A DNA stretch of 64,000 bases from Aquihabitans sp. G128 (lineage in GTDB: Bacteria > Actinomycetota > Acidimicrobiia > Acidimicrobiales > Iamiaceae): the NCBI RefSeq assembly GCF_019048865.1, contig NZ_CP077604.1, forward strand, positions 2,294,001 through 2,358,000, in the 5' to 3' direction. The position numbers were made by a program, and so were the translations under genes. A model generated the notes under the pieces. The model did not search any database. It was not told where the DNA came from and was given only the letters and a program-made list of their open reading frames with translations. This document shows positions 17,301 through 25,625 of the stretch, piece by piece (position 1 is the stretch's first letter; each line of letters starts with the position of its first letter).

Positions 17301-18014
17301 ATGACCAGCACGCCCGCCATCGAGGTGGTGGCGCTCGACGCCGACGATACCCTCTGGCACTCCGAGGTGTACTTCGAGCGGACCCAGCGCCGGTTCAAGG
17401 AGCTGGTCGGCCGCTACGTCGATGCCGACTTCGACGTCGACGCCGCCCTCGTCGAGGTCGAGCACCGCAACCTGGGCGCCTACGGCTACGGCATCAAGGG
17501 CTTCACCCTGTCGATGATCGAGGCGGCCATCGAGGCCACCGACGGCGCCATCGGCGTCGACGAGATCGGCCAGATCCTGGCCTCGGGCCGCACCATGCTC
17601 GACCACCCGGTCGACCTGCTGCCGGGCGTCGACCAGGCCGTCACCGACCTCACCGACGCCGGCTACCGGCTGCTCATCGTGACCAAGGGGGACCTCCACC
17701 ACCAGGAGCACAAGATCCTGGCCTCGGGCATCGCCGACCGGTTCGAGCGGCTGGAGATCGTGGCCGAGAAGGACCCCGCCACCTACCGGCGGGTGATCGC
17801 GTCCATGGGGGTCGAGCCCGGGGCCTTCTGCATGGTGGGCAACTCGGTGCGCTCCGACGTGCTGCCGGTGCTGGAGCTGGGCGCCCACGCGGTGCACATC
17901 CCGTACCACGTCACCTGGGCCCACGAGCACGTCGAGCACGACGGCACCGTGCCGACCCTCACGTCCATCGCCGAGCTGCCGGCCTGGCTGGCCGAGGCCG
18001 CCGCCGCCCGCTGA
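17301..18014 (+). CDS. HAD-family hydrolase
   Basis: A 237-residue haloacid dehalogenase-superfamily phosphatase. Motif I is D13-A-D15-D-T17 (nucleophile Asp13, acid Asp15). Motif II is I-V-T-K-G-D with Thr. The Lys of motif III is in A-E-K-D-P-A-T-Y, and motif IV is M-V-G-N-S-V-R-S-D. The helical cap between motifs I and II (residues about 20-100) makes it a C1-capped enzyme like phosphoglycolate phosphatase. Substrate unknown. It converges on the lipoprotein gene, leaving only 1 nt between the two stops. Confidence 0.88.
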   Translation: MTSTPAIEVVALDADDTLWHSEVYFERTQRRFKELVGRYVDADFDVDAALVEVEHRNLGAYGYGIKGFTLSMIEAAIEATDGAIGVDEIGQILASGRTMLDHPVDLLPGVDQAVTDLTDAGYRLLIVTKGDLHHQEHKILASGIADRFERLEIVAEKDPATYRRVIASMGVEPGAFCMVGNSVRSDVLPVLELGAHAVHIPYHVTWAHEHVEHDGTVPTLTSIAELPAWLAEAAAAR

Positions 18015-18015
18015 G

Positions 18016-18990
18016 CTAGTTGCCGCCGGCGAGGATCGACGGGTCCAGCTCGCCGACCTCCGACGCCGGCGGGATGGCGATGTCGACCGGGACGTCGAAG
18101 TCGTAGAGCTCGACGGACATCGTCATCGGCGCGCCGTCGAGCTCCTCGGACCCGGTGCCGAGCGAGGAGAAGTCGAACCGCATGGTGAACTTCCGCACGT
18201 AGCCGTTGCCGTCGACCCAGGCCTCGGCCGGGATGGTGGGCAGTTCGGCGCCGTCGCCGCCCAGCTGCTCGAGCTGCCGCTCGAGCTCGTCCTTCTCGGC
18301 GCCGCTGGCCTCCGAGATCAGCTTGGCGAGGTCGAGGTTCGCCTTCACGTGGGTGGTCTCGACGCCGCGCAGCTCCTCCTGGCCCACCTCGGAGACGTCG
18401 CCTGCCCCTTCCAGGAACTTCAGGAACGCCCCGGGGTCGGTCTGGGCGCTGCCGCTCAGCGCGCCGCCCTCGTCGAGCGCCTCGGCGTCGATCTTCTGCC
18501 AGGGCTTCGAGCTCTCGCCGAGGGAGGCGAAGAGCGGCGAGCGCAGGTACACGGTGGTGCCGTCGACCACCATCTCCACCTTCCCGGCGCCGGCCGGCAG
18601 GTCCGTGGAGCCGGACCCGGTCCCCTCGCCCAGGGAGCCGAACACGTCCCCCATGTCCAGGGTCATGTGGGCCCGCTCGGCCTCGTTGTCGGTCTCGCCC
18701 TTGGCGGTGATCTCGAGGCCGCCCACCATGGGCACGCCCTCGATGGCCATGGTCATGGCCACCTTCTGGGACTTCAGCTCGGTGGTGGCCGCGGCCGCCT
18801 TGCGCAGCGAGACCGCCCCGCCGGTGCCCTCGTAGGAACCCTTGGCGGGGGCAGGAGCGTCCGTGGCGGTGGGCGAGCCGGACGAGAGCCGACCGGCGCC
18901 GTCCTGGGCCGAGACGCCGCAGCCGGCGGCGCCGAGCGCCACCACCGCGGCGAGCACGCCGAGCGAGCGACGAAGGGGAGAGCGTGACAT
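18016..18990 (-). CDS. LppX/LprG-like lipoprotein
   Basis: A 324-residue lipoprotein: signal M-S-R-S-P-L-R-R with hydrophobic core and lipobox A-A-G-C. The mature protein alternates strands typical of LppX_LprAFG or DUF6612-type beta sheets, with V-A-M-T-M-A-I-E-G, V-E-M-V-V-D-G-T-T-V-Y-L-R-S-P and V-D-G-N-G-Y-V-R-K-F-T-M-R-F-D-F. In mycobacteria such proteins carry lipids across the cell envelope; here that is inference from fold-like pattern only. Confidence 0.7.
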   Translation of the reverse strand: MSRSPLRRSLGVLAAVVALGAAGCGVSAQDGAGRLSSGSPTATDAPAPAKGSYEGTGGAVSLRKAAAATTELKSQKVAMTMAIEGVPMVGGLEITAKGETDNEAERAHMTLDMGDVFGSLGEGTGSGSTDLPAGAGKVEMVVDGTTVYLRSPLFASLGESSKPWQKIDAEALDEGGALSGSAQTDPGAFLKFLEGAGDVSEVGQEELRGVETTHVKANLDLAKLISEASGAEKDELERQLEQLGGDGAELPTIPAEAWVDGNGYVRKFTMRFDFSSLGTGSEELDGAPMTMSVELYDFDVPVDIAIPPASEVGELDPSILAGGN

Positions 18991-19139
18991 CGGAAGACCT
19001 CCGGGATGGGTGTCGAACGGCCGTGGTACCCCCCGCGGGGAGGTCGCGAACCCTGTTCGACGATCGTACTGGCGGGCGTTCGGACGAAGGGGTGCCGAGT
19101 AGGGTTCCCGGCACCAGCGACCACCTCTCGGACCCCACC

Positions 19140-20114
19140 GTGCACCTCTCCAAACCGCAGCTGATCATGGCGGCGCGCCTGGTCATCAGCGCGCTGCTGC
19201 TGGTGGTGCTGGTGAAGAAGATCGGCACGAACTGGTCCGACGCCATCCCCGATCCCACGGCCCACACCTTCGCCTGGCTGGCCGGCGCGCTGGTGCTGAC
19301 CTTCGCCGGCGTCGTGCTCTCGGCGGCCCGCTGGAGCGCCGTGCTGCAGGCGCTCGACCAGCACCCCCCGTTCCGCCGGCTGCTGTCGCTGTACTTCGCC
19401 GGCCAGTTCATGGGCAACGTGCTGCCCAGCACCATCGGCGGCGACGCGCTGCGGGTGTCGCGGCTGTCCAAGGACACCGGTGAGGGCCCCACCACCTTCG
19501 CCTCGGTGGTCCTGGAGCGGCTCACCGGGTGGCTGGTGCTGCCGGTCATCACGCTCATCGGGCTGGCTGTGAACCCCGGGCTGCGGGAGCTGGGCCGGGC
19601 CTCGGCGCTGGCCTTCGGCGTCGCCGCCGGCACCCTCACCCTGCTGGTGCTCGTGGTGGTCCTCACCACCCGGGCCGGCGCCCCGCTCGAGGACAAGCTG
19701 GACAAGAACGAAGGCTGGCGCCGCTTCACCAGCGCGGTCCGCTTCGGCATCCAGCGCCTGGTGCACGAGCCGGCGGCCACCGCCCGCATCCTCGCCACCG
19801 GCTTCACCTACCAGCTGATCCTCATCGGCTCGGCGCTCATGGCCGCCCGGGCGCTGAACCTGCCCTCTGGCGCCGGGCCCACCGCCCTGCTCGCCTTCGT
19901 GCCCGCCGTGCTCACCGCCCAGGTGCTGCCCATCTCGATCTCGGGGCTCGGCGTCCGCGAAGGTCTGTTCGTGCTCTTCCTCCACCCGCTCGGCGTGCCG
20001 CAGTCGCAGGCCATCGCCCTCGGGCTCCTCCTGTACCTGCTCAACCTGGTGGTCAGCCTGTTCGGCGCCCCGGCGTTCGCCGTCGGGAACCGGAAGGTGC
20101 CCGCTCCCGCATGA
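19140..20114 (+). CDS. Flippase-like membrane protein (LPG synthase TM/YbhN family)
   Basis: A 324-residue protein with about eight membrane helices. Family marks are A-A-R-W-S-A-V-L, the G-Q-F-M-G-N-V-L-P-S-T-I-G-G-D-A-L-R motif near residue 95, T-F-A-S-V-V-L-E-R and the late I-S-I-S-G-L-G-V-R-E-G-L. These match the lysylphosphatidylglycerol synthetase TM-like (UPF0104/YbhN) family, implicated in moving lipids or lipid-linked sugars. GTG 19140 is the likely start. The stop overlaps the next ATG (ATGA), so it is translationally coupled to the PAP2 phosphatase. Confidence 0.82.
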   Translation: MHLSKPQLIMAARLVISALLLVVLVKKIGTNWSDAIPDPTAHTFAWLAGALVLTFAGVVLSAARWSAVLQALDQHPPFRRLLSLYFAGQFMGNVLPSTIGGDALRVSRLSKDTGEGPTTFASVVLERLTGWLVLPVITLIGLAVNPGLRELGRASALAFGVAAGTLTLLVLVVVLTTRAGAPLEDKLDKNEGWRRFTSAVRFGIQRLVHEPAATARILATGFTYQLILIGSALMAARALNLPSGAGPTALLAFVPAVLTAQVLPISISGLGVREGLFVLFLHPLGVPQSQAIALGLLLYLLNLVVSLFGAPAFAVGNRKVPAPA

Positions 20115-20971
20115 CCGACACCACCACCGAGGCGGGCACCGGCGCCACCGCCGTGCCCGCCCGTGCCCCGCGGCTCCAGTGGTGGCGCGAGGTCGCCATC
20201 GCCATCGGCTTCTACCTCGTCTACTCCTACGTCCGGAACCGGTTCGGAGCCGGTCCGGAGTCCAAGGACATCGCCTTCCGCCACGCCCGGGGCGTCATCA
20301 GGGTCGAGAAGGCGCTCGGGCTCTGGTTCGAGCCCCGCCTGCAGCGCTGGTACCTCGGCCTGCCCGGCCACGGCTGGGTCCGGGCCTGGAACGTCTTCTA
20401 CGGCACCGCCCACTTCTTCGTCACCATCGGCCTCCTGGCCCTGGCCTTCTGGAAGGTGCCGGAGCGGTACCGCTTCCTGCGCACCATGCTCGCCGGCACC
20501 ACCGCCCTCGCCCTGTTCGGCTTCGCCAGCTACACCCTCATGCCGCCGCGGCTGCTGGACGCGAGCTCGGAGTTCGGCGCCTGCCGGGGCCAGGCCGAGG
20601 GCTGCCACCGCTACGGCATCATCGACACCATCGACCACTACGGCGGCATCTGGAAGTTCAGCCAGGGCGAGGTGGCCCAGCTGTCCAACCAGTACGCCGC
20701 CATGCCCAGCCTGCACTTCGGGTGGTCCACGTGGTGCGCCATCACGCTGGTGGTCATCATCGGCAAGGGGCGGCTGCGCTGGCTGGCGTTCCTGTACCCG
20801 GCCGCCACGCTGTTCTGCATCCTGGTGACCGGCAACCACTTCTGGCTCGACGCGTTCTTCGGCGGGGTCGCCCTCACCGGCGGCTACGGCGTGGCCCGGG
20901 TCTCCCAGCGGCTGCACGAGCACTGGGCCGAGCGGGGCGCCGATCGCGCCACCGCTCCCGCCGCCACCTGA
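20111..20971 (+). CDS. PAP2-superfamily membrane phosphatase
   Basis: A 286-residue membrane protein of the PAP2_3 / inositol phosphorylceramide synthase-like type. Active-site segments are A-M-P-S-L-H-F-G-W-S (His) and G-N-H-F-W-L-D-A-F-F-G (His and Asp), after about four helices. Family members dephosphorylate or transfer head groups of lipid phosphates at the membrane surface. With the flippase-like gene it probably forms a two-gene lipid-handling operon. Confidence 0.85.
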   Translation: MTDTTTEAGTGATAVPARAPRLQWWREVAIAIGFYLVYSYVRNRFGAGPESKDIAFRHARGVIRVEKALGLWFEPRLQRWYLGLPGHGWVRAWNVFYGTAHFFVTIGLLALAFWKVPERYRFLRTMLAGTTALALFGFASYTLMPPRLLDASSEFGACRGQAEGCHRYGIIDTIDHYGGIWKFSQGEVAQLSNQYAAMPSLHFGWSTWCAITLVVIIGKGRLRWLAFLYPAATLFCILVTGNHFWLDAFFGGVALTGGYGVARVSQRLHEHWAERGADRATAPAAT

Positions 20972-21000
20972 CCGGGCCCAGGCGCTGTCCGCCGGCCCGG
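20972..21000. terminator. Possible weak hairpin between convergent genes
   Basis: CCGGGCC (20972-20978) can pair with GGCCCGG (20994-21000) in the 37-nt gap between the PAP2 and glycoside hydrolase stops. Only 7 bp with a 15-nt loop, so weakly supported. Confidence 0.3.
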
Positions 21001-21008
21001 CCGGTCGG

Positions 21009-22160
21009 TCAGCCGGCGTCGCGCTCGGCGGCCAGGAACGACAGCACGGCGCCGCTGGCCCAGGCCTGCACGGGCTGGGAGACGGTGAGCGCCACGGGCG
21101 TGGTCCCGTGCACGGCGTAGAGCTCGGGGATCAGCTCCAGCCGGCACAGGGCGTCGAGCACCGCGCCGCGGACCCGGGCCGCGTCGTCGTGGCGGCCCAG
21201 GGCCCGCAGGCCCTCGTGGATCACCCAGTTGTCGTGGGGCCACACCGACCCGCGGTGGTAGCTGTCGCCGTCGAAGTGGGCATCGGCGGTGGAGTGGGTG
21301 CGGATGCCGGCCGGGGTCCAGAGGTCGTCGCCGAAGAGCCGGTCGGCCACCAGGGCGGCGTGGTCGGCGTCGACGATGGGCGTGCCGAGCAGGTGGCCGG
21401 CGTTGGAGGTGACGATGGCCGACACCGCACCGTCGCCGCCGATGGCCAGGGCGTAGGTCTGCTCGCCCTCCATCCAGAACGCCTCGTGGAACCGCTGGGG
21501 GCTGCCTCCCGCGGCGGCCGGGGCGGCGACGCCCAACCGGTCGAGGACGGCGGCGGCCTCGGCGTAGTAGCCCTGCGCCTCCACCAGCGACACCGGGGCC
21601 ACGATGGGCACCGCGCCGAGGTCGGAGTCGCGCCAGCCCTGGTGCAGCAGGCCGGCGGGGTTGCGGCGCTGGTAGGCCACGAAGTCCTCGACGCCGATGC
21701 GCGCCGCGCCCGCCATCCACCGGCCGGCCGCCGCCAGCTGCGGCGCCACCTCGTCGACCAGGGCCCGGTCGCCGGTGCGGAGGGCGTGCTGCTCCACCAG
21801 CCGCACCCACCAGGCGGTGGCGTCGATGCTCCCGTAGTACGGGAAGCCCCAGCGGCCGTGCTTGCGCAGCTCCAGGCGCACGAGGTCCTCGAGGCGCACC
21901 GGCACCTCGTGGGCGATCTTGCCGGGCTCCTCCTCGCGCCGCCGGTCGAACACCTTGCCCTGGCGGACGGCGAGGGCCCGGATGGTGGCCGCCGCGATCG
22001 TGGGGTCCTCGGGCAGGAGCTGCCAGGCCGAGATGCACGCGTCGCGGCCGAAGAGGCGGGCGAACCGGGGCAGGCCGGCCTGCAGCCAGCCCTCGGGCGA
22101 GCGCAGGGCGGCGAGGTCGCCGCGGGCCTTGGCCTCGAGCTGGTCCCGCGTGAACGTCAC
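21009..22160 (-). CDS. (Alpha/alpha)6-barrel glycoside hydrolase, GH63/amylo-glucosidase-like
   Basis: A 383-residue protein resembling the catalytic barrel of GH63, glucosylglycerate hydrolases and amylo-alpha-1,6-glucosidases. Typical stretches are F-G-R-D-A-C-I-S-A-W, G-S-I-D-A-T-A-W-W-V near residue 115, L-L-H-Q-G-W-R-D-S and R-G-S-V-W-P-H-D-N-W-V-I-H. It has no signal peptide. Probable role: hydrolysis of a small glucoside or storage glycan; the exact substrate is not determinable. GTG 22160 overlaps the glycosyltransferase stop (GTGA). It is the last gene of a four-gene coupled operon. Confidence 0.75.
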   Translation of the reverse strand: MTFTRDQLEAKARGDLAALRSPEGWLQAGLPRFARLFGRDACISAWQLLPEDPTIAAATIRALAVRQGKVFDRRREEEPGKIAHEVPVRLEDLVRLELRKHGRWGFPYYGSIDATAWWVRLVEQHALRTGDRALVDEVAPQLAAAGRWMAGAARIGVEDFVAYQRRNPAGLLHQGWRDSDLGAVPIVAPVSLVEAQGYYAEAAAVLDRLGVAAPAAAGGSPQRFHEAFWMEGEQTYALAIGGDGAVSAIVTSNAGHLLGTPIVDADHAALVADRLFGDDLWTPAGIRTHSTADAHFDGDSYHRGSVWPHDNWVIHEGLRALGRHDDAARVRGAVLDALCRLELIPELYAVHGTTPVALTVSQPVQAWASGAVLSFLAAERDAG

Positions 22161-23662
22161 CGGTCGAGGCCGCGCAGGCGGTACACGGGGATGTCGTCGA
22201 TGGTGGCCACCCGCTCGTAGCGCTCGTCGAGGAGCCGGGTGAGCGAGGGGAAGCGGGCGATGGGGAACCACTCGCCGCCACGCACCCGGGCGGCCGACGT
22301 GTCGAACACCAGCGCCGGCGGGTGGGCGCGCAGGCGGGCGATCCAGTCGCGGTACAGGTCCACGTCGGGCACGTCGGCCTCGCTGGCGGCCCGCGGCCGG
22401 CGCCCTCCGGAGTAGCCGGTGACGAACTCGGTGTGGGTGAAGCCGCCGGCCGGCTGGCGATCGGCCCGCCAGTAGATCTCCGGGACGTTGCCCCACACGA
22501 GGATGTCGTCCGACGACCGGCTGTGGGCCCGGGCGTAGGCAGCGACGTCCTTCGGGTAGGCGGGCTTCGGGTCGAGGCCCATGTGCCAGCCGAGGCCGGC
22601 GGCCACCACCGGCGCGCCGAGCGCCCACACCAGGGCCGCCTTGGCGACCACCGGCCGGGCCAGGGCGGCCCCGCGGCCGGCGAGCAGCGCGACCGCCGGC
22701 AGCAGCTGCACGAGGTAGTGCGGGAAGAAGCGGAAGCCGGCCGCCACGCCGAGGCAGGACGCAGCCAGCAGGAGGTGGGCGTCGATGGCGTCGCTCCGGC
22801 GCACCGAGCCCACCGCGGAGGGCTCGACGGCGACGGGCAGCCGGGCGACCAGCGCCAGGAGCCACGCGCCGCCCCAGAAGCCCAGGGCGAGCAGGACCAT
22901 CCAGAGGAGCCGTTCGAGGGCGAAGCCCACGTCGGACGGATCCATGGCCAGGTAGCCGCCGGTGCCGAGCAGCGACCACTCGACCACCTTGGCGAACCCG
23001 AACGGGATGGTGAGCACCAGGCCCGCCACGCCACCGGCGACCAGTCCCTCGGCCACCCCGCGCCACCGACGGGTCTGCCACCAGGACCACGCCACCGGCA
23101 CGATGGTCACCGCAGCCGGCTGCTTGCAGAGCACGGCCACCGCCAGGGCCACGCCGGCCCACGCCGCCCGTCCCCGGGCGGCCGCCACCACCGCCACCGT
23201 GATGGGGAGGAGGGCGAAGAGCTCGAAGTTGGCGGCCTGGGCGTCCATGGGGCCGAGCGCCGAGGCGCCGAGGACCACCACCAGCCCCGCCGCCCAGCCG
23301 GCCCGCACGCCCCAGCGGCGACGGGCCTCCGATGCAGCGACCAGCGCCGAGGCGAGGATGGCGAGGGCGATGACGACCCGGACCGGGCGCAGGTCGCCGC
23401 CCCCGAAGAGGGCGTAGAGGGCGAACGGGAGCGGCGGCTTGCGGTCGATGACGCCGACGTAGAGGGAGCCGCCCTGGGCCAGCTCCCGGCCACCGACGCT
23501 CAGCGTGGCCTCGTCGGTGTTGAACAGGCGGGTGGTCAGCAGGCCGGGGAGGCGGGTGAGGAGGACGGCGACGGCCAGCACCGCAGGCTGGGCCCAGGCC
23601 CGCTCCCACCGGGTCCCGGTGCCTGCGGCCTGCCGATCGGGAGCCGCTGCGAGGGCGGTCAC
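22157..23662 (-). CDS. GT39/ArnT-like membrane glycosyltransferase
   Basis: A 501-residue polytopic membrane protein. Near the N-terminus lie T-R-L-F-N-T-D-E-A and R-K-P-P-L-P-F, the Asp/Glu and K-P-P loop of dolichyl-phosphate-mannose-dependent (PMT/GT39) enzymes. About ten helices follow, with a soluble C-terminal part containing Y-W-R-A-D-R. Such enzymes transfer sugars from polyprenyl phosphate to proteins or lipids outside the membrane. GTG 23662 overlaps the DUF2332 stop by 4 nt. Confidence 0.8.
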   Translation of the reverse strand: MTALAAAPDRQAAGTGTRWERAWAQPAVLAVAVLLTRLPGLLTTRLFNTDEATLSVGGRELAQGGSLYVGVIDRKPPLPFALYALFGGGDLRPVRVVIALAILASALVAASEARRRWGVRAGWAAGLVVVLGASALGPMDAQAANFELFALLPITVAVVAAARGRAAWAGVALAVAVLCKQPAAVTIVPVAWSWWQTRRWRGVAEGLVAGGVAGLVLTIPFGFAKVVEWSLLGTGGYLAMDPSDVGFALERLLWMVLLALGFWGGAWLLALVARLPVAVEPSAVGSVRRSDAIDAHLLLAASCLGVAAGFRFFPHYLVQLLPAVALLAGRGAALARPVVAKAALVWALGAPVVAAGLGWHMGLDPKPAYPKDVAAYARAHSRSSDDILVWGNVPEIYWRADRQPAGGFTHTEFVTGYSGGRRPRAASEADVPDVDLYRDWIARLRAHPPALVFDTSAARVRGGEWFPIARFPSLTRLLDERYERVATIDDIPVYRLRGLDR

Positions 23663-24735
23663 GCGGAGACCGGCCGGGCGAGCTGCCACGCGACCGGCGG
23701 CCCGTGGAAGGCGCTGGTGGCGAGGAGCTCGGTGGCCCCGCGCGGCCAGGTGGTGAGGCGGGTCTCGGCCCGGTCGCCGCCGGGCTCCATGCGCAGCCAG
23801 GCCAGCGGGGCGTCGTGGGAGGCCCGGGCCCCGGCGTCGTCGAGCAGCGCCAGGAAGGCCCGGCGGTCGTCCGGCGGCAGGTACTGGAAGACGATCGAGT
23901 GGACCACGACGGTGAGCGCACCGGGGCTCGGCTCGGCCAGCTGGGCGTCGAGCCACGAGACGGCATCGGCCCGGTCGACCGCCACGGGGTGCTCGCACGC
24001 CACCGCGATGGCGGCGTCGAGCCGGGCCCGGCGGGGTGGCTGGTCCGGCCAGACGTAGGCCCGCAGGCGCAGCCGACCTGCGGGGGTGGTGGGGTCGATG
24101 GGGTCGAGGTCGCAGCCGCGGCGGCTGGCCACCACGAGGTCGACGTCGAGGTCGGGCGCCGCGCCCAGCCACGGCTCGACGAACCGCAGGCGGCTCTCGG
24201 CCGGCCCGAACGCCTGGTCCCCGGCCTCGTAGCGGAACCGGTCGAAGCCCAGGTTCAGACCGGCGCTGGCCCCGACCTCGAGCACCCGCAGCGGCAGCCC
24301 GGCCCGGGCCAGCTCGAGGTAGCCGCCGAGGAGGGCGACGCTGCGCCCGACCTCGTTGGTCTGCACGCCCAGGTCGAGCAGGCCGACGACGCGGTCCTCG
24401 TGGCGGGCGACCGCGGCCACGAACAGCGACCCCACGGCCGGGCCGTGCTGGCCACCGGCCGACGGGTACTGCGACGCCAGGTCCGGCTCGGCCCCCTCGA
24501 GCACCAGGAGGTGCACCGCGGCCAGGAACCGGAGCAGGACGGCGTCGCCGAACGGGGCGTCGGCCAGCGGGGCCAGCACCCGGGCGCAGGTGCCGCCGGC
24601 GACGACGTCGGAAGCCACCGCGTCGAGCACGTCGGCGTACAGCGGGCTGCCGGCCATCTCGCAACCGGAGCGCTGCGTCTCGATGGTGTCCAGGAGGGCG
24701 CGCAGGCCCGGGGGGTCGTGGCGCACCCGGCTCAT
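23659..24735 (-). CDS. DUF2332-family protein
   Basis: A 358-residue cytoplasmic protein of the DUF2332 family common in Actinobacteria and Alphaproteobacteria. Diagnostic stretches are L-L-V-L-E-G-A-E-P-D-L-A-S-Q-Y-P, T-N-E-V-G-R-S-V-A-L-L-G-G and L-E-V-G-A-S-A-G-L-N-L-G-F-D-R. The last resembles a Rossmann glycine loop of SAM-dependent methyltransferases, suggesting but not proving a methyltransferase-like fold. Function unknown. Its ATG overlaps the cyclase stop (ATGA). Confidence 0.85.
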   Translation of the reverse strand: MSRVRHDPPGLRALLDTIETQRSGCEMAGSPLYADVLDAVASDVVAGGTCARVLAPLADAPFGDAVLLRFLAAVHLLVLEGAEPDLASQYPSAGGQHGPAVGSLFVAAVARHEDRVVGLLDLGVQTNEVGRSVALLGGYLELARAGLPLRVLEVGASAGLNLGFDRFRYEAGDQAFGPAESRLRFVEPWLGAAPDLDVDLVVASRRGCDLDPIDPTTPAGRLRLRAYVWPDQPPRRARLDAAIAVACEHPVAVDRADAVSWLDAQLAEPSPGALTVVVHSIVFQYLPPDDRRAFLALLDDAGARASHDAPLAWLRMEPGGDRAETRLTTWPRGATELLATSAFHGPPVAWQLARPVSA

Positions 24736-25544
24736 GGCAGGTCGCGCTCGATGCGGCACAGCGACATCGGCTCGACGCCCTTCAGGCGCGCCCGCCGGGC
24801 CCGACCGAAGCGCACCCCGGCGAGCGGGGCGACCTGCTCGCGCACGTCGACCGACGCCAGGACCATGTGGCCCTTGGCCTCCTCGGTGATGCGGGCGGCG
24901 ACGTTCACCACGTTGCCGAACAGGTCGTCGTGGGTCATGACCGCTTCGCCCACGTGCAGGCCGGCCCGCAGCTTCAGCGGCGCCTCCACGGCCTCGACCA
25001 GCTCCAGCGCGGCGAGCACCGCAGCCTCCGGCGCCGGGAAGGTGAGCATCAGGCCGTCGCCGAGGCGCTTGACGATGCGCCCGCCCCGGCTGCGCACGAT
25101 GGGCCCCACCACCCGCTGGTGGCCGGCCACCAGGGCGGCCGCCACCTCGTCGCCGTGCTCGGCGGTGAAGCGGGTGAAGCCCTCGAGGTCGGTGAACATC
25201 ACGGTGATGGGCGCCGGCGCCGCCGGGTCGGCCGCCTCGGCCCGCACCAGCGACAGGCCCTGCAGGGCGCTCAGGCCCACCGACGACAGCACCGACGGGC
25301 GCTGCTCCGACGAGCGCTCCAGGAACCGCTGCACCATCTCGGTGGGCGGGGCCGTGCGGAACGGGTTGCTGCCCGGCGCCTCGAGCCACGCCCGGTCGAT
25401 GAGGCCCACGTCGGCGGCCTGGGAGGCCCACGCCGGATCGCTGCGGATGAGGTCGGCGAGGCGCTCCGAGACCGAGCGTCGCAGCGACGCCAGCGCCTGC
25501 TCGCCCACGACCTTTGCCCGCTCGACCGGTGCCACGCCGGTCAT
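24732..25544 (-). CDS. Class III adenylate/guanylate cyclase
   Basis: A 270-residue protein. An unrecognised helical N-terminal region (1-100) precedes one class III cyclase catalytic domain. Seen are V-M-F-T-D-L-E-G-F-T with the first metal Asp, the K-R-L-G-D-G-L-M-L-T-F hairpin with the second Asp, and the L-F-G-N-V-V-N-V-A-A-R-I helix carrying the transition-state Asn and Arg. The substrate Lys and Asp positions are not confidently placed, so ATP versus GTP is open. No membrane segment is visible. It is the first gene of the coupled operon with DUF2332, GT39 and the glycoside hydrolase. Confidence 0.88.
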   Translation of the reverse strand: MTGVAPVERAKVVGEQALASLRRSVSERLADLIRSDPAWASQAADVGLIDRAWLEAPGSNPFRTAPPTEMVQRFLERSSEQRPSVLSSVGLSALQGLSLVRAEAADPAAPAPITVMFTDLEGFTRFTAEHGDEVAAALVAGHQRVVGPIVRSRGGRIVKRLGDGLMLTFPAPEAAVLAALELVEAVEAPLKLRAGLHVGEAVMTHDDLFGNVVNVAARITEEAKGHMVLASVDVREQVAPLAGVRFGRARRARLKGVEPMSLCRIERDLP

Positions 25545-25613
25545 GGTAGGTGCGCCCTCGCCGCCGCCGAGCCTCGGCCGCGGCGGCACCCACGGGTGAC
25601 GGCCGGCGGTCCG

Positions 25614-25619
25614 TACGAT
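25614..25619 (+). promoter_or_regulatory. -10 box TACGAT, leaderless promoter
   Basis: TACGAT ends 6 nt before GTG 25626, with no ribosome binding site, implying a leaderless transcript for the permease gene. Confidence 0.55.
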
Positions 25620-25625
25620 CCCGAC

